In this document: one piece after another, positions 8,841-18,286 of the stretch
How positions within the stretch are numbered: position 1 is the stretch's first letter
Layout: each line of letters begins with the position of its first letter
DNA from: Pseudomonas viridiflava
GTDB lineage: Bacteria > Pseudomonadota > Gammaproteobacteria > Pseudomonadales > Pseudomonadaceae
Direction: 5' to 3'
Length of the DNA: 64,000 bases
Assembly: GCF_900589395.1 (NCBI RefSeq)
Contig: NZ_UUIS01000027.1
Location: 131,002-195,001 of the forward strand
Program-made: the position numbers and the translations under genes
Notes under the pieces: generated by a model
Database searches by the model: none
What the model was told of the DNA's origin: nothing
The model's input: only the letters and a program-made list of their open reading frames with translations

Positions 8841-11800
8841 TCAACCCTTTGATTCCACGACAGATTTTTCAAGGGTCGGCGGCGGGCCGCACATGGCCTG
8901 CCCGTGGTTCTCCAGATAGGGCGTCAGGATCGGGGCCATGCCCTTGAGCACCTGCACCGGCAACGCAGAGGTAAAGCGATAGCCCTCGGCGGCGCGGCCG
9001 GGCACGTAAGCGGTGAGGGTGCCGAAATGATGGTCGCCCAGGTAGAACACGAACGTGGCGGTGCGGTTGACGGCCCTGGAGTGCAGCACGCGCCCGCCCG
9101 CGCCGACGCTTTCGATGCGGTTATCGCCGGTGCCGGTCTTGCCGCCCATGGCCAGCACGCTGCCGTCCTGCAGTTTGAAGGTGCCTTGCACACGCTTGGC
9201 GGTACCGCCCTCGACCACCTCCGACAGCGCCTCGCGCATGGCGCTGGCCACTTGCGAAGGCAGCACGCGTTTGCCCAGTTCGGGGTTGATGACCAGGCGG
9301 GTTTCATACGGCGTGTCGGCGGCGAAGTGCAGGTTGTCGATGCGTACGGTGGGCAGGCGGATGCCGTCGTTCTGGATGATCCCGATCAGTTCTGCCAGCG
9401 CAGCCGGACGGTCGCCGGAACTGCCGATGGCGGTGGCCAGCGACGGCACCAGATGGTCGAACGGATAGCCCAGGCGTTGCCAGCGTTGCTCGATGTCCAG
9501 GAACGCCTCGACTTCCATCATGCTGCGGATCCGGCTGTCACGGGCGCGCTTGTGCCGGCTTTTGAACAGCCAGCTATAGACTTCCTGACGCTCGTGGACG
9601 CTGGCGGCCAGCGCGTCCTTGAACTGCGCCTGTGGATGATTCAGCAGATAGCCGATCAGCCACAGGTCCAGCGGGTGGACCCGGGCGATGTAGCCCTGGT
9701 CGGGCAAGTCGTAGGCGCCGGGCCCGTAGTTCTGGTACAGCTCGGTCAGGCGTCTGGTCGTGACCTTGGCCGCTTCGCCCTCGGCCAGGTGGTTGCGCAC
9801 AAAGGTATTGAACGTGGCCTGGTCGGCATTGGGCATCAGGTAGCGATGCACCGCCGCCAGGCGTGAGGCCGTGGGACGGATGCCATCCAGGAAGGTGTCC
9901 AGGCGCGCCTGGGCGTTCTTGTCCTTGTAGCGCTTCCAGAAACGCAGCAGGAACACCCGGCCTTCGCGGTCGGCAAACTCGCTCAGGTATTGCTGGCGGC
10001 GCGGGTCGTTGTCGTCCTTGAGCAGTTCGGCGCTGTTACCCGGCGCCTGGTAGGTGCTGTAGCGCACCACATCGCGCATCAGGCGTATGAATGGCAGGTT
10101 GATCGATTCACGTAGCGATTCGCGCAGCGTCGGCAGCCGGCCGTTATCCTGACTGCGAAAGTTGTTGAAGCGGTGCAGGCCGCCGCCGGTGAAAAAACTT
10201 TCGCCGGGGCTGGCCGAATAGCGACGGTCCAGGGCGGCGGCGAGCATGGCCGCCAGGTTGCGATCCTGATTCTGGATCAGGTAATCGACGGCCCAGCGGG
10301 TCAGCCGGTCGGGCTCTTCGACCGGCACCTTGCGCAGCTCGCTGGCACTCAGGGCGCCGTAACGCTGGTGCAGTTCGGCCATGATTTCCAGATAAGTGGT
10401 CAGCACCCGCAGCTTGGCGGTGGAGCCCAGCTCCAGTTTGCTGCCCTCGTTGATGTCGAACGGTTGGTCGGTGCTGTCGGTCTGCACCCGCACCCGGAAG
10501 CCGTCCGGCGTACCTTCGAACAAGGTAAAGCTGTAGCGCACCTGGGCGGTACTGGCCGGGCTCAGCAGGCGGTCGCCGATCAGTCCGATACTGGCCGCAA
10601 ACGCAGGGTCCGCCAGCTCGTGCAGGTAGCGGGTGATCTTGTCCTGCAGTTCGCCCTGCAAGGTGGTGCTGGCCGACAGGTCAAGGCGGTCGAGGTCATA
10701 GAACGGGCGATCAAGCATGTTCGACAACCGGCTGCGGGCCACGCTGATGCCCTTGTTGCCTTCGATCGGCTGCCAGGTGGGTTGCTGCTCCCAGTCGCGG
10801 TAGGTCAGTTGCCGGGCCAGGGCCGCATCGGCCAGAGGTTGCTCAAGAATGCCGGCACCGGCCAGCACGCGGATATGGCTGTCGATCAGGTCGGCCAGCT
10901 CGGCGCGGCCCTTGGCCAGGTAGTGCGACGGGCGCCGCTGGGCGATCACCAGCGCCAGCACTTCGCGCAACGCCAGGGCCTTGTCGTCGAGTGCCTGGGG
11001 CGTGTCGGCCGCGCCCGCCAGAATCTGGTTGGTGCGCACAAAGTCGGCGCCGAACCAGACCCGCAAGCCTTCGGCCAGGCCATGCACTTCACCGTGACCG
11101 GGCACGGCCGAGAGCGGCACGCTGTTGAGGTAGTCACGCACCACCCGCTGGCGCGCCGGCAACGTCTGTTCGCCTTGCTGGTAGACCCGCACGCTGGCGG
11201 AAAACATTTGCCGCAGTTTCTCGGCGCCCGTCTGGGTCAGGCCGTCGGGCGAATGCCGGTACTTTTCCAGTTGCGTGGCCAGGGTACTGCCGCCCGCCGA
11301 CTGGCCGGGCAAGGACAAACGCTTGGCCACCTGCGACCAGGCCGCCTTGACGAAGCGTGGCCAGTCCACGGCCGGGTTGGCAAGCGGTTGTTCGGGGTCG
11401 AGCAAATTGCGGTTCTCGATGAACAACAGGCTTTGCACCACCAACGGCGGAATGGCAGCGAAGTCGGCATAGAACTGTTGTGGGTAGCTGAACTGGTAGA
11501 GCGGCGCGGCGCGGCAGTCGGTGATCGTCAGGCCGGTCTGGGTCTTTTCCTGATAGGGCACGAAGAAACCCATGCGGCCGTAGCGCATCAGCTCGGGCGA
11601 AAACCGCACCTGCTCCTTGATCAGGTAATCGCGTTTGAGCAGCCGCTGGGTAAAGGTCTCCAGGGCCGAGTACCCCAGGCGCTTGTCAAAGGGGCCTTCG
11701 CCGGGATAGATCAGCCGCTCGCTGGGCCCCGGCTCCAGCTTCCAGCTCAGGTCGGCGGCCAGGCGTGAAATTTCACGCGCCTGCAGGCGCGAGCTGCGCG

Positions 11801-11960
11801 TTTCCATGGTCACTGCCACGCCCAGCCCCACGCCGCCCATCACCACCAGTACCCAGAACACCCGCCAGCCATAGCGCTTGCGTGGTGGTGGCCCGGGCGG
11901 TTGCGGTTGATCGGCAAGCTCTACCACTTGCCCGGTTTCTGAATGCCGTAATACGCCCAT
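8841..11960 (-). CDS. class A penicillin-binding protein-like, GT51 and transpeptidase domains
   Basis: The 1039-residue protein has a Pro-rich cytoplasmic head, one membrane anchor (~31-51), a divergent GT51 glycosyltransferase domain and a transpeptidase domain. In GT51, FIENRNL (~182) stands where the catalytic EDRRF motif is expected, and GGSTLATQL is kept. The transpeptidase triad is complete: STAK (~514), SIN (~618) and KTGTG (~940). It should polymerise and cross-link peptidoglycan in the periplasm, though the altered GT51 motifs leave the glycosyltransferase half in doubt. It is longer than typical PBP1a/1b (750-850), with ~200 extra residues between SIN and KTG. It stands alone, 93 bp from the LysE gene. 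Confidence 0.87.
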   Translation of the reverse strand: MGVLRHSETGQVVELADQPQPPGPPPRKRYGWRVFWVLVVMGGVGLGVAVTMETRSSRLQAREISRLAADLSWKLEPGPSERLIYPGEGPFDKRLGYSALETFTQRLLKRDYLIKEQVRFSPELMRYGRMGFFVPYQEKTQTGLTITDCRAAPLYQFSYPQQFYADFAAIPPLVVQSLLFIENRNLLDPEQPLANPAVDWPRFVKAAWSQVAKRLSLPGQSAGGSTLATQLEKYRHSPDGLTQTGAEKLRQMFSASVRVYQQGEQTLPARQRVVRDYLNSVPLSAVPGHGEVHGLAEGLRVWFGADFVRTNQILAGAADTPQALDDKALALREVLALVIAQRRPSHYLAKGRAELADLIDSHIRVLAGAGILEQPLADAALARQLTYRDWEQQPTWQPIEGNKGISVARSRLSNMLDRPFYDLDRLDLSASTTLQGELQDKITRYLHELADPAFAASIGLIGDRLLSPASTAQVRYSFTLFEGTPDGFRVRVQTDSTDQPFDINEGSKLELGSTAKLRVLTTYLEIMAELHQRYGALSASELRKVPVEEPDRLTRWAVDYLIQNQDRNLAAMLAAALDRRYSASPGESFFTGGGLHRFNNFRSQDNGRLPTLRESLRESINLPFIRLMRDVVRYSTYQAPGNSAELLKDDNDPRRQQYLSEFADREGRVFLLRFWKRYKDKNAQARLDTFLDGIRPTASRLAAVHRYLMPNADQATFNTFVRNHLAEGEAAKVTTRRLTELYQNYGPGAYDLPDQGYIARVHPLDLWLIGYLLNHPQAQFKDALAASVHERQEVYSWLFKSRHKRARDSRIRSMMEVEAFLDIEQRWQRLGYPFDHLVPSLATAIGSSGDRPAALAELIGIIQNDGIRLPTVRIDNLHFAADTPYETRLVINPELGKRVLPSQVASAMREALSEVVEGGTAKRVQGTFKLQDGSVLAMGGKTGTGDNRIESVGAGGRVLHSRAVNRTATFVFYLGDHHFGTLTAYVPGRAAEGYRFTSALPVQVLKGMAPILTPYLENHGQAMCGPPPTLEKSVVESKG

Positions 11961-12053
11961 GGTCGATTGGCCCCGGTCATCCTGTTGAACCTACTTCACA
12001 CAAGCGTAGACCCTGGCCAGAGAGGGCAGCGGAAATTGTCAGGCAATCTGCCT

Positions 12054-12659
12054 CTATGCCAGTCGACGCAGGTTATAGACCAGTCCTGCCAAGGCAATCA
12101 GCAGCAGGGCGCTGCCCGCGCCCCGGCTGATCCAGCGACTGCCGACACGCCGCACCAGCGTGCCGGCGAACAGGATCCAGGCACCCAGCACCCCCAGGTC
12201 GATGGCCACCCATACCAGCGAGAGCATGATCAGGCTGGCCTCCAGTGAGGCCGTCACGTGCACGAACTGCGGGAAAAAGGCCACGAAGAACAAGATGTCC
12301 TTGGGATTGCACACTCCGACCATGAAGCCGCGCCGCCACCCGCCAGGGCCGGCCTTGCAGGCAGGCGCCACGCAGGCGCTGGCGTGCAACAGAGTCAGGG
12401 CCGTCCAGGCGATGTACAGGCAGCCGAGCAGGCTGAGCAAGGTCAGCAGGCCAGGGTCCAGGGCGACGCTGTTGACGATCAGCCAGGCCGCTACGCCGAT
12501 CAGCACCAGCGAACCTGCGTTGCTGCCCAGTGCGGTCGTCGCCGCCTGGCGGGCGCCCGCACGGCTGGCGGTATGGAGCACCAGTGCCACGACTGGCCCA
12601 GGCGTGGCGATCAGCAGTAACACCGTCAGGGCGTAAGTCAGGGTCAGGGCAATATTCAA
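12054..12659 (-). CDS. LysE/RhtB family amino acid exporter
   Basis: The 201-residue protein has the six hydrophobic segments of the LysE/RhtB superfamily and its signatures: LLIATPGPVVALVLHTA near the N-terminus and GVCNPKDILFFVAFFPQFV in the middle. It should export a neutral or basic amino acid by proton exchange across the inner membrane. The divergent LysR gene 116 bp away is the likely activator, the usual arrangement for this family; the substrate cannot be read from sequence. Confidence 0.9.
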   Translation of the reverse strand: MNIALTLTYALTVLLLIATPGPVVALVLHTASRAGARQAATTALGSNAGSLVLIGVAAWLIVNSVALDPGLLTLLSLLGCLYIAWTALTLLHASACVAPACKAGPGGWRRGFMVGVCNPKDILFFVAFFPQFVHVTASLEASLIMLSLVWVAIDLGVLGAWILFAGTLVRRVGSRWISRGAGSALLLIALAGLVYNLRRLA

Positions 12660-12747
12660 GGCGCAGTGTCCTCAGGCGTGCTTGATCGAGGCGCTGATTC
12701 TTGCCGTGCACCGGCGCGTTGTAAAACGGGTTAAGTTCTGCCCTACT

Positions 12748-12762
12748 ATGAGCTTTACTCAT
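12748..12762. promoter_or_regulatory. inverted repeat in exporter/LysR intergenic region
   Basis: ATGAG-CTTTA-CTCAT is a perfect 5-bp inverted repeat with 5-bp spacer, 13 bp before the LysR start and upstream of the divergent exporter. It contains a T-N11-A arrangement typical of LysR sites. Confidence 0.4.
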
Positions 12763-12775
12763 CATGAGCGGGCCT

Positions 12776-13693
12776 ATGGCTGAGCGGATTCCGGCGTTGT
12801 ACTCATTGCGTGCCTTTGAAGTGGCAGCGCGGCATGGCTCGTTCAGCAAGGCGGCGCACGAGCTGTCGGTGACGCAAAGCGCGGTCAGCCATCACATCAA
12901 GAACCTTGAATCGCTGTTCGATTGTGCCTTGTTCGAACGCCACGGGCCGCGTCTGAGCCTGACCGGTCCTGGGCGACAACTGGCGTCCGAACTCAGGAGC
13001 GGCTTCAAGATCATCGAAAACGCCTGCGCCTTGCTCAAGGCCGACCGCCACAGCCTGCGCCTCAAAGCCCCCTCGACCCTGACCATGCGCTGGCTGCTCA
13101 AGGCCCTCGACCGTTTTCGCCAGGCCGACAATCGCTGCCATGTGCAGCTCTCCAGCGTGTGGATGGACGTCGACAGCGTTGACCTCTACACCGAGCCCTA
13201 TGACTGCGCGATCCTGCTGGGACCTGGTCATTTCGGTCCAGACCTGGACAGCTGCAAGCTCTTCGATGAATGGCTGATCCCGGTCTGCCAGCCACAGTAC
13301 CTGCCGGACCCTGTCGAGCTGTCGAGCCTCAATGGCGTCGAACTGCTGCACCCCAGTGCCGACCGGCGCGACTGGCGCCGCTGGCTGGCCGGCGTGGACG
13401 GCAAGCACCAGGTCAACCTAGAACGCGGCCAGGTGTTCGATACCCTTGACCAGGGCATCAGCGCCGCCCTGCAAGGCCTGGGTGTGTCGGTGGCCGACCG
13501 GATGCTGGTGCATGCCGAACTGCGCAGCGGGCACTTGCGCCTGCCGTTCAGGCAGGCCGTGGCCACGGGCGAGGGGTATTACCTGGTCTGGCTCAAAAGC
13601 AGCCCGAAGGCGGCGCAGATCAGCGTGCTGCGTGAGCACCTGCTGGCGGTGCTGCCGACCGTCGAGGATGAGGCCATTGAATACCTGGACTGA
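12776..13693 (+). CDS. LysR family regulator, GcvA type
   Basis: The 305-residue protein has the N-terminal HTH (RAFEVAARHGSFSKAAHELSVTQSAVSHHIKNLE) and a LysR substrate domain with the GcvA-like variation. The GcvA group normally starts with Met-x-x-Arg-(I/L)-Pro-x-Leu, which favours the ATG at 12776 (MAERIPAL) over the in-frame ATG at 12764. It is divergent from the LysE-type exporter and probably controls it in response to the exported amino acid. Confidence 0.88.
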   Translation: MAERIPALYSLRAFEVAARHGSFSKAAHELSVTQSAVSHHIKNLESLFDCALFERHGPRLSLTGPGRQLASELRSGFKIIENACALLKADRHSLRLKAPSTLTMRWLLKALDRFRQADNRCHVQLSSVWMDVDSVDLYTEPYDCAILLGPGHFGPDLDSCKLFDEWLIPVCQPQYLPDPVELSSLNGVELLHPSADRRDWRRWLAGVDGKHQVNLERGQVFDTLDQGISAALQGLGVSVADRMLVHAELRSGHLRLPFRQAVATGEGYYLVWLKSSPKAAQISVLREHLLAVLPTVEDEAIEYLD

Positions 13694-13747
13694 CCGACGG
13701 ACGTACCGGCGACCACAGACGACCGGTACGGCCTGCATGCACCGGGC

Positions 13748-14323
13748 TCAGGCGGTCACGTCAATTTGCGAAGGCAAGGCGCTACCGGCGTCTTCGCGTG
13801 GGTCCGCATACTGATGCACCTGCCAGGCCCAGGTGTTCATGACATTGCCAAGGGTGTTGCGGGTGAACATCTGCCCGTAATCGATGACCTTGTGAAAGTT
13901 TTCCAGAGTGACCGTGTAACGGTCCCCGAACATCTCCGTCAGGTGATCGACCAGTTCCATCACCGTTCTGGCATGGGTATGCAAAGGCGCTTTCAAAGGT
14001 TCATGCTCATTGAGCCTCTCGGTCAGGTAACCCAGCTCGGCTGCCGTTAATACCTGGTCGGGATCAGTGACCCTGATCTGCTGGTCGGGACCCAGGGTGA
14101 AGCCAAAGTGTTTTTTCGACAGGTGCGGGTTGAGAAAGGACAATTGCTGACGGAAGTCGTGATAGTCCTCGGACAGCTGGTTCAAGGCGTGTTTCGAGGT
14201 TTTGATAACGCCTTTGAGGTATTCGGCCCGGCGGTGTTCAAGCATGCCGTCGGGCAGTTCTTCGGCTTCGCAGGCAGGGCCAAGCCAGGGCGATTGCCGG
14301 TAAGCATGCAATCCTGGGCGCAC
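13748..14323 (-). CDS. hypothetical protein
   Basis: I do not recognise this 191-residue protein. The only start for the full frame is GTG at 14323 with no convincing ribosome-binding site; the frame remains open for a further 36 bases back to a TAG, and an internal Met (MLEHRRAEYL) is an alternative start. The middle is helical and charged, with no signal peptide or membrane segment. The weak start leaves open that the N-terminus has decayed. It lies between the LysR gene (convergent) and opgC (same strand, upstream). Confidence 0.6.
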   Translation of the reverse strand: MRPGLHAYRQSPWLGPACEAEELPDGMLEHRRAEYLKGVIKTSKHALNQLSEDYHDFRQQLSFLNPHLSKKHFGFTLGPDQQIRVTDPDQVLTAAELGYLTERLNEHEPLKAPLHTHARTVMELVDHLTEMFGDRYTVTLENFHKVIDYGQMFTRNTLGNVMNTWAWQVHQYADPREDAGSALPSQIDVTA

Positions 14324-14410
14324 GGCTGTGCCGGTCGCCTGTGCAGATGACTGTTCATCGGCGCCTTGCGCCGGCTGCCAGCGCTACCACCCGGCCTGTG
14401 ATTCAGGACG

Positions 14411-15565
14411 CTAGTGCGAAGCCGTCCTCAATCCGGGCGTCTCGACCGTCACCTTGCTGGCCCCCAGTCGCTTGTTGAGCTCCAGCCCGTTGGCCATCAG
14501 CATCATCAGTCCCAGGCCTGCCAGGGCGGTGGTCACCTGCATCGGCCAGGTGTCGCCGGCCAGGGCATTGGCGGCGTCGGCCAGCGGCGCCAGAAGCACG
14601 CCCAGGCAGAAGATTTCCAGCGAGTAGCGGCCCATCAGGCAGGTCTGGCGTGCAGGCCAGTTATCCAGCCAGCGGGCGTGCACAGGCAGCAGCCTGGCGG
14701 TGACGTAGACCAGTGCCACGAAGTGCAGCAGGCGCACCGGCGCCAGGTCGGTCTTGCTGATCGGGTAGAGCGCTTCCAGGTGCAGACTGGCGACCAGCGC
14801 GGTGTGCAGGGGCGGCCATTTTTCGCTGAAGGTCAGCACGCCTGCGATCAGAACATAGAGGGCTGCCAGGGCAAACACAGGCTGCTGGCTCAGGGGACGG
14901 GTGTCAGCCGTGCGCGGGCGTTCGGTGTACAGGGCACAGGCACCGCCCAGGACGAACACCAGTTGCCAGGCTACCGGATTGAAGTACCAGACGCCGCCGC
15001 CTTCGTACGAACGCAGGTTCCACCCGTACAGCGGCACCATCATGTACAGCGCGACCGACAGGGCCACGGCCAGTTCGACCTTGCGCAGCATCAAGGGCAG
15101 GATCAGCGGCAGCGCCAGCAGCAACAGGATATACAGCGGCAGTGGATCGGTGAGGTTGGGCTTGAAGCGCAGCAGCAGTTCATCGGCCAGGGCCTGTTGC
15201 GGGTTGCCGACAAAATGCTCCAGGCCCATCTGCTGGATCATGTCGCGCGTCTCGACATGGTTGTTGGCGACAAACACGATGCCCATCAACAAGGTCAGCA
15301 GGAAAATGTGCACCACATACAACACCCAGGTGCGCCTGAGGATACGGATGCTGGCGACCAGCCAGCCGTCACGTCGGGAAATGCGCCCGTAGGCCAGGAT
15401 CGAGGCATAGCCGGCCAGGAACACAAAGATTTCTGCCGCATCGCTGAAACCGAAGTTGCGCACGGTCGATTGCGCCAGGGGGTTGTCCGGCACGTGATCC
15501 CAGAAAATGAAGATCAACGCCAGGCCTCGAAAGAAGTCGATTCGATAATCGCGTCCGTTAATCAT
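14411..15565 (-). CDS. opgC: OpgC family membrane acyltransferase
   Basis: The 384-residue protein begins RDYRIDFFRGLALIFIFWDHVPDN, the N-terminal signature of OpgC, and has about ten membrane segments. OpgC transfers succinyl groups onto osmoregulated periplasmic glucans. No opgGH genes are nearby, so the substrate is assigned from the family only. The start ATG lies at the first family-like Met (MINGRDYRI). Confidence 0.85.
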   Translation of the reverse strand: MINGRDYRIDFFRGLALIFIFWDHVPDNPLAQSTVRNFGFSDAAEIFVFLAGYASILAYGRISRRDGWLVASIRILRRTWVLYVVHIFLLTLLMGIVFVANNHVETRDMIQQMGLEHFVGNPQQALADELLLRFKPNLTDPLPLYILLLLALPLILPLMLRKVELAVALSVALYMMVPLYGWNLRSYEGGGVWYFNPVAWQLVFVLGGACALYTERPRTADTRPLSQQPVFALAALYVLIAGVLTFSEKWPPLHTALVASLHLEALYPISKTDLAPVRLLHFVALVYVTARLLPVHARWLDNWPARQTCLMGRYSLEIFCLGVLLAPLADAANALAGDTWPMQVTTALAGLGLMMLMANGLELNKRLGASKVTVETPGLRTASH

Positions 15566-15765
15566 AACGGTGGGCTCATGAAGTCAGTCGGTGAAATAAA
15601 GACAGGCGCGTGATGGCCTTGGTTGCCTGGCGCCCGTCAGTGTCGTCGCGGCGCGGCAGGGTGGCCGGATTCTACGGTAAATGCAAAAAATGCCCTATTA
15701 CAGAATGTCTCTGTCCAGAGCGGCTGCAACGGCCCCAAGGGTCGAGCATGCACCTGCAGCCCTGT

Positions 15766-16134
15766 TCAGTTCTCCCTGACCCAGGGCTTGATCTGGCGGA
15801 TGCGCTCGACCATGCAGTAGACATCCTCGCGCCCCTGCGGGCTGGTCCAGCGCAGGTGCTGGATCAGCTCATGCTCCTTGGGGCTGAGGGCAACAAACCC
15901 GAGTTCTTCGGCCTTGCGCATGAAGCCTTCGGGCGGTTCGGCCGGCGTGCTGGCGGCGAGGACGTCCTGCAGTGCACTCTGCAGGACGGCCACATAGCCC
16001 ACCAGCATGGACGGGTTGCACAGCACATCGGTCTTGTTCACATAGCTGTCGAGCAGACGCAGCGAATCACGCGCCTCTATCAGACGGGCATGGGCATGCT
16101 GGGGAAGATCGTAGTGGCTGGGGGTCTCGGACAT
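15766..16134 (-). CDS. hypothetical protein
   Basis: This 122-residue soluble protein is not recognised. The ATG at 16134 (MSETPSHYD) has AGGA seven bases upstream. It is rich in charged helices with no signal peptide; the C-terminal part (LSPKEHELIQHLRWTSPQGR) resembles small proteins found in Pseudomonas genomes, but I know of no function. It is flanked by the opgC promoter region and the L31 gene and appears to be a single-gene unit. Confidence 0.7.
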   Translation of the reverse strand: MSETPSHYDLPQHAHARLIEARDSLRLLDSYVNKTDVLCNPSMLVGYVAVLQSALQDVLAASTPAEPPEGFMRKAEELGFVALSPKEHELIQHLRWTSPQGREDVYCMVERIRQIKPWVREN

Positions 16135-16310
16135 GGACAATCCTGCTGGTGAAGGTGATGCCGCGCGCCGCGACCCGATACCCCTCGGTGAGCCCGGACG
16201 CATGGTCGGCCGTGATCGGGTAGAGGCGGGCGAAACCTTAGCGGCAAGTGCCGGTGTGATCAAGCCGCGTCATGGCACATGAAGGCAGATTGATGGTGGC
16301 GAAAAAGCTG

Positions 16311-16331
16311 ATATGTTATTGTATAACGTAT
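16311..16331. promoter_or_regulatory. Zur-like operator upstream of L31 type B
   Basis: The palindrome GTTAT-TGT-ATAAC (16315-16327) is extended by matching ATA/TAT arms on each side, giving a 21-bp near-perfect dyad with one mismatched pair. This closely fits the bacterial Zur box core (GTTATA-type half sites) and lies 28 bp before the rpmE2 ATG, overlapping where the promoter should be. Confidence 0.75.
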
Positions 16332-16358
16332 TAACCCCTCGTCATTCCGGAGCCCCCC

Positions 16359-16640
16359 ATGAGACCCGATATCCATCCTGCCTACCGCACCGTGCTGTTC
16401 CATGACACCGCCGCCGATGTGTTCTTCCTGATCGGTTCGACGGTCGATACCCCGCGCACGCACGAGCACAGTGACGGCCAGACCTACCCCTATGTGGCCC
16501 TTGATGTCTCCAGTGCCTCGCATCCGATCTACACCGGCCAGCAGCGCAAGACCGCCACAGAAGGCCGCATCGCCGGCTTTAACAAGCGTTTCGCCGGGTT
16601 TGGCTCGACCGCGCTCAAGGACATCCCGGCGGCGCAATGA
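16359..16640 (+). CDS. rpmE2: 50S ribosomal protein L31 type B
   Basis: The 93-residue protein is the zinc-free (C-minus) L31 paralog: it has no CxxC pairs and carries the type B pattern [20 protein letters not shown] and [14 protein letters not shown]. Under zinc shortage it replaces the zinc-bearing L31 on ribosomes, releasing zinc. The Zur-like box directly upstream fits that role, and a strong terminator follows the gene, so it is a monocistronic zinc-response unit. Confidence 0.95.
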   Translation: MRPDIHPAYRTVLFHDTAADVFFLIGSTVDTPRTHEHSDGQTYPYVALDVSSASHPIYTGQQRKTATEGRIAGFNKRFAGFGSTALKDIPAAQ

Positions 16641-16653
16641 TCCCCGCCCCCCG

Positions 16654-16703
16654 GCCGGGCGATCCCCGGGTCATGCCCCATATGACCGCCCGGCATCTTT
16701 TTT
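16654..16703 (+). terminator. rho-independent terminator after L31
   Basis: Outer stem GCCGGGCG (16654-16661) pairs with CGCCCGGC (16687-16694), an inner GTCAT/ATGAC stem closes the loop, and a T6 run follows at 16698-16703. Confidence 0.85.
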
Positions 16704-16793
16704 CCGGCATTTGCCGGCTGCGACAGCCCGCCCTCTGGACTCCCTTCGGTATTGCTCTTATCTTCGCGGCCTGAAAAACAGGAGTACCGCGCT

Positions 16794-17882
16794 TTGAAAA
16801 AATCAGTCGCCATCGTCTTCGGCGGGCAATCGAGCGAGCATGAAGTGTCGCTGCAGTCGGCACGCAATGTCATCAACGCCATCGACCGTGCCCGCTATGA
16901 GCTGACCCTGATCGGTGTCGACAAGCTGGGGCGCTGGCTGCGCTTCGAGGAAAGCGATTACCTGCTCAACGCCGGCGATCCGTCGCGCATCAGCCTGAGC
17001 GCGTCGGGCCGTCAACTGGCGCTGTTGCCCGGCAGCACCGGCGGGCAGTTCATCGAGGTCGACTCCGGTCAGACCCTGCCGCGCATCGAGGTGGTCTTTG
17101 CCCTGATTCACGGCGCCTTCGGTGAAGACGGCGCGCTGCAGGGGCTATTGCGCCTGCTCGATATCCCCTTTGTGGGGCCGGACGTATTGAGCTCGGCCGC
17201 CTGCATGGACAAGGACGTGACCAAGCGCCTGCTGCGCGATGCCGGCATTGCCGTGGCGCCGTTCATGGTGCTCGAACGGGGTCAGGCCCTGGCATTTGAC
17301 CAGGCCGCAGCGCAACTGGGCGTGCCGATGTTCGTCAAGCCGGCCAGCCAGGGATCTTCGGTCGGTGTCAGCAAGGTCACCGACCTGGCCGGCTGGCAGG
17401 CCGCGCTGGCGCTGGCGTTCGAATACGATCACAAGGTATTGATCGAACAAGGCATGGTCGGCCGTGAAGTGGAATGCGCGGTGCTGGGCAATCGCCAGCC
17501 GCAGGCCAGCGTGTGTGGCGAGGTGATTGCCAACGACGACTTCTATGCCTACGACACCAAATACCTCAACGATGGCCAGGCGCGTACCGTGATTCCGGCC
17601 GAGCTGTCGCCCGAGCGTGCCGTGCAGGTGCGCGAGGTGGCCTTGCAGGCCTATCGCGTGCTGGGGTGTGCGGGGTTGTCGCGGGTGGACTTCTTTGTCA
17701 GTGAAGAGGCGATCGTCATCAACGAGATCAACACCATTCCAGGCTTCACCTCCATCAGCATGTACCCCAAGCTCTGGCAGGCCGACGGCCTGACCTATGC
17801 CGGGCTGATCGACCGCCTGATCGAACTGGCGCTGGAACGGGGTGAAGAGGCCCGCCTGCTGAAAAGAGAGGTCTCGCTGTGA
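16794..17882 (+). CDS. ddlA: D-alanine--D-alanine ligase A
   Basis: The 362-residue ATP-grasp enzyme joins two D-Ala residues for peptidoglycan precursors. Visible family motifs are [59 protein letters not shown] and [19 protein letters not shown]. Start is TTG at 16794 with AGGAG nine bases before it; an in-frame TTG at 16752 would overlap no signal and lacks family resemblance. It is outside the mur/ftsZ cluster, so it is the A-type paralog, and its stop overlaps the nudix GTG by four bases. Confidence 0.95.
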   Translation: MKKSVAIVFGGQSSEHEVSLQSARNVINAIDRARYELTLIGVDKLGRWLRFEESDYLLNAGDPSRISLSASGRQLALLPGSTGGQFIEVDSGQTLPRIEVVFALIHGAFGEDGALQGLLRLLDIPFVGPDVLSSAACMDKDVTKRLLRDAGIAVAPFMVLERGQALAFDQAAAQLGVPMFVKPASQGSSVGVSKVTDLAGWQAALALAFEYDHKVLIEQGMVGREVECAVLGNRQPQASVCGEVIANDDFYAYDTKYLNDGQARTVIPAELSPERAVQVREVALQAYRVLGCAGLSRVDFFVSEEAIVINEINTIPGFTSISMYPKLWQADGLTYAGLIDRLIELALERGEEARLLKREVSL

Positions 17883-18286
17883 AGGTCATCGACATCGCTG
17901 CCGCGCTGCTGGTGGGCGGCGACGGTCGTACGTTGCTGGTGCGCAAGCGTGGCACGCAGGCGTTCATGCAGCCGGGCGGCAAGATCGAAGCCGGTGAACC
18001 GGCGGCGCAGGCGCTGGCTCGCGAGCTCGACGAGGAACTGGGCTTGCGCATCGATCCGGCGCAGGCGATTTTTCTGGGCGAGTTCAAGGCGCCGGCGGCC
18101 AACGAACCCGGCTTCGAGGTTCGTTGCCAGTTGTTCCGCGTGGCGTGTAATGCCCCGGTGCAGCCGGCAGCCGAGATTGAAGAGGCCGTCTGGGTCGACG
18201 CCCAGGCCAGCAAGGCGCTGACGCTGGCGCCACTGACCGGCGAGTGGATCCTGCCGGCCTACTGGCAAACCCTGGCAGGCGCCTAG
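17879..18286 (+). CDS. NUDIX hydrolase
   Basis: The 135-residue protein carries a full Nudix box (GX5EX7REUXEEXGU) as [20 protein letters not shown] followed by ELGL. It should hydrolyse a nucleoside diphosphate-X substrate; the substrate is unknown. Translation starts at the GTG inside the GTGA that ends ddlA, so the two are coupled. The 3' end overlaps the convergent metR gene by four bases. Confidence 0.9.
   Translation: MKVIDIAAALLVGGDGRTLLVRKRGTQAFMQPGGKIEAGEPAAQALARELDEELGLRIDPAQAIFLGEFKAPAANEPGFEVRCQLFRVACNAPVQPAAEIEEAVWVDAQASKALTLAPLTGEWILPAYWQTLAGA

Noticed and set aside
10173..11768. Long open frame on the plus strand opposite the PBP gene
   Set aside because: Composition is typical of an antisense shadow in high-GC DNA (Gln/His/Arg/Gly-rich, no domain), while the minus strand encodes clear PBP motifs.
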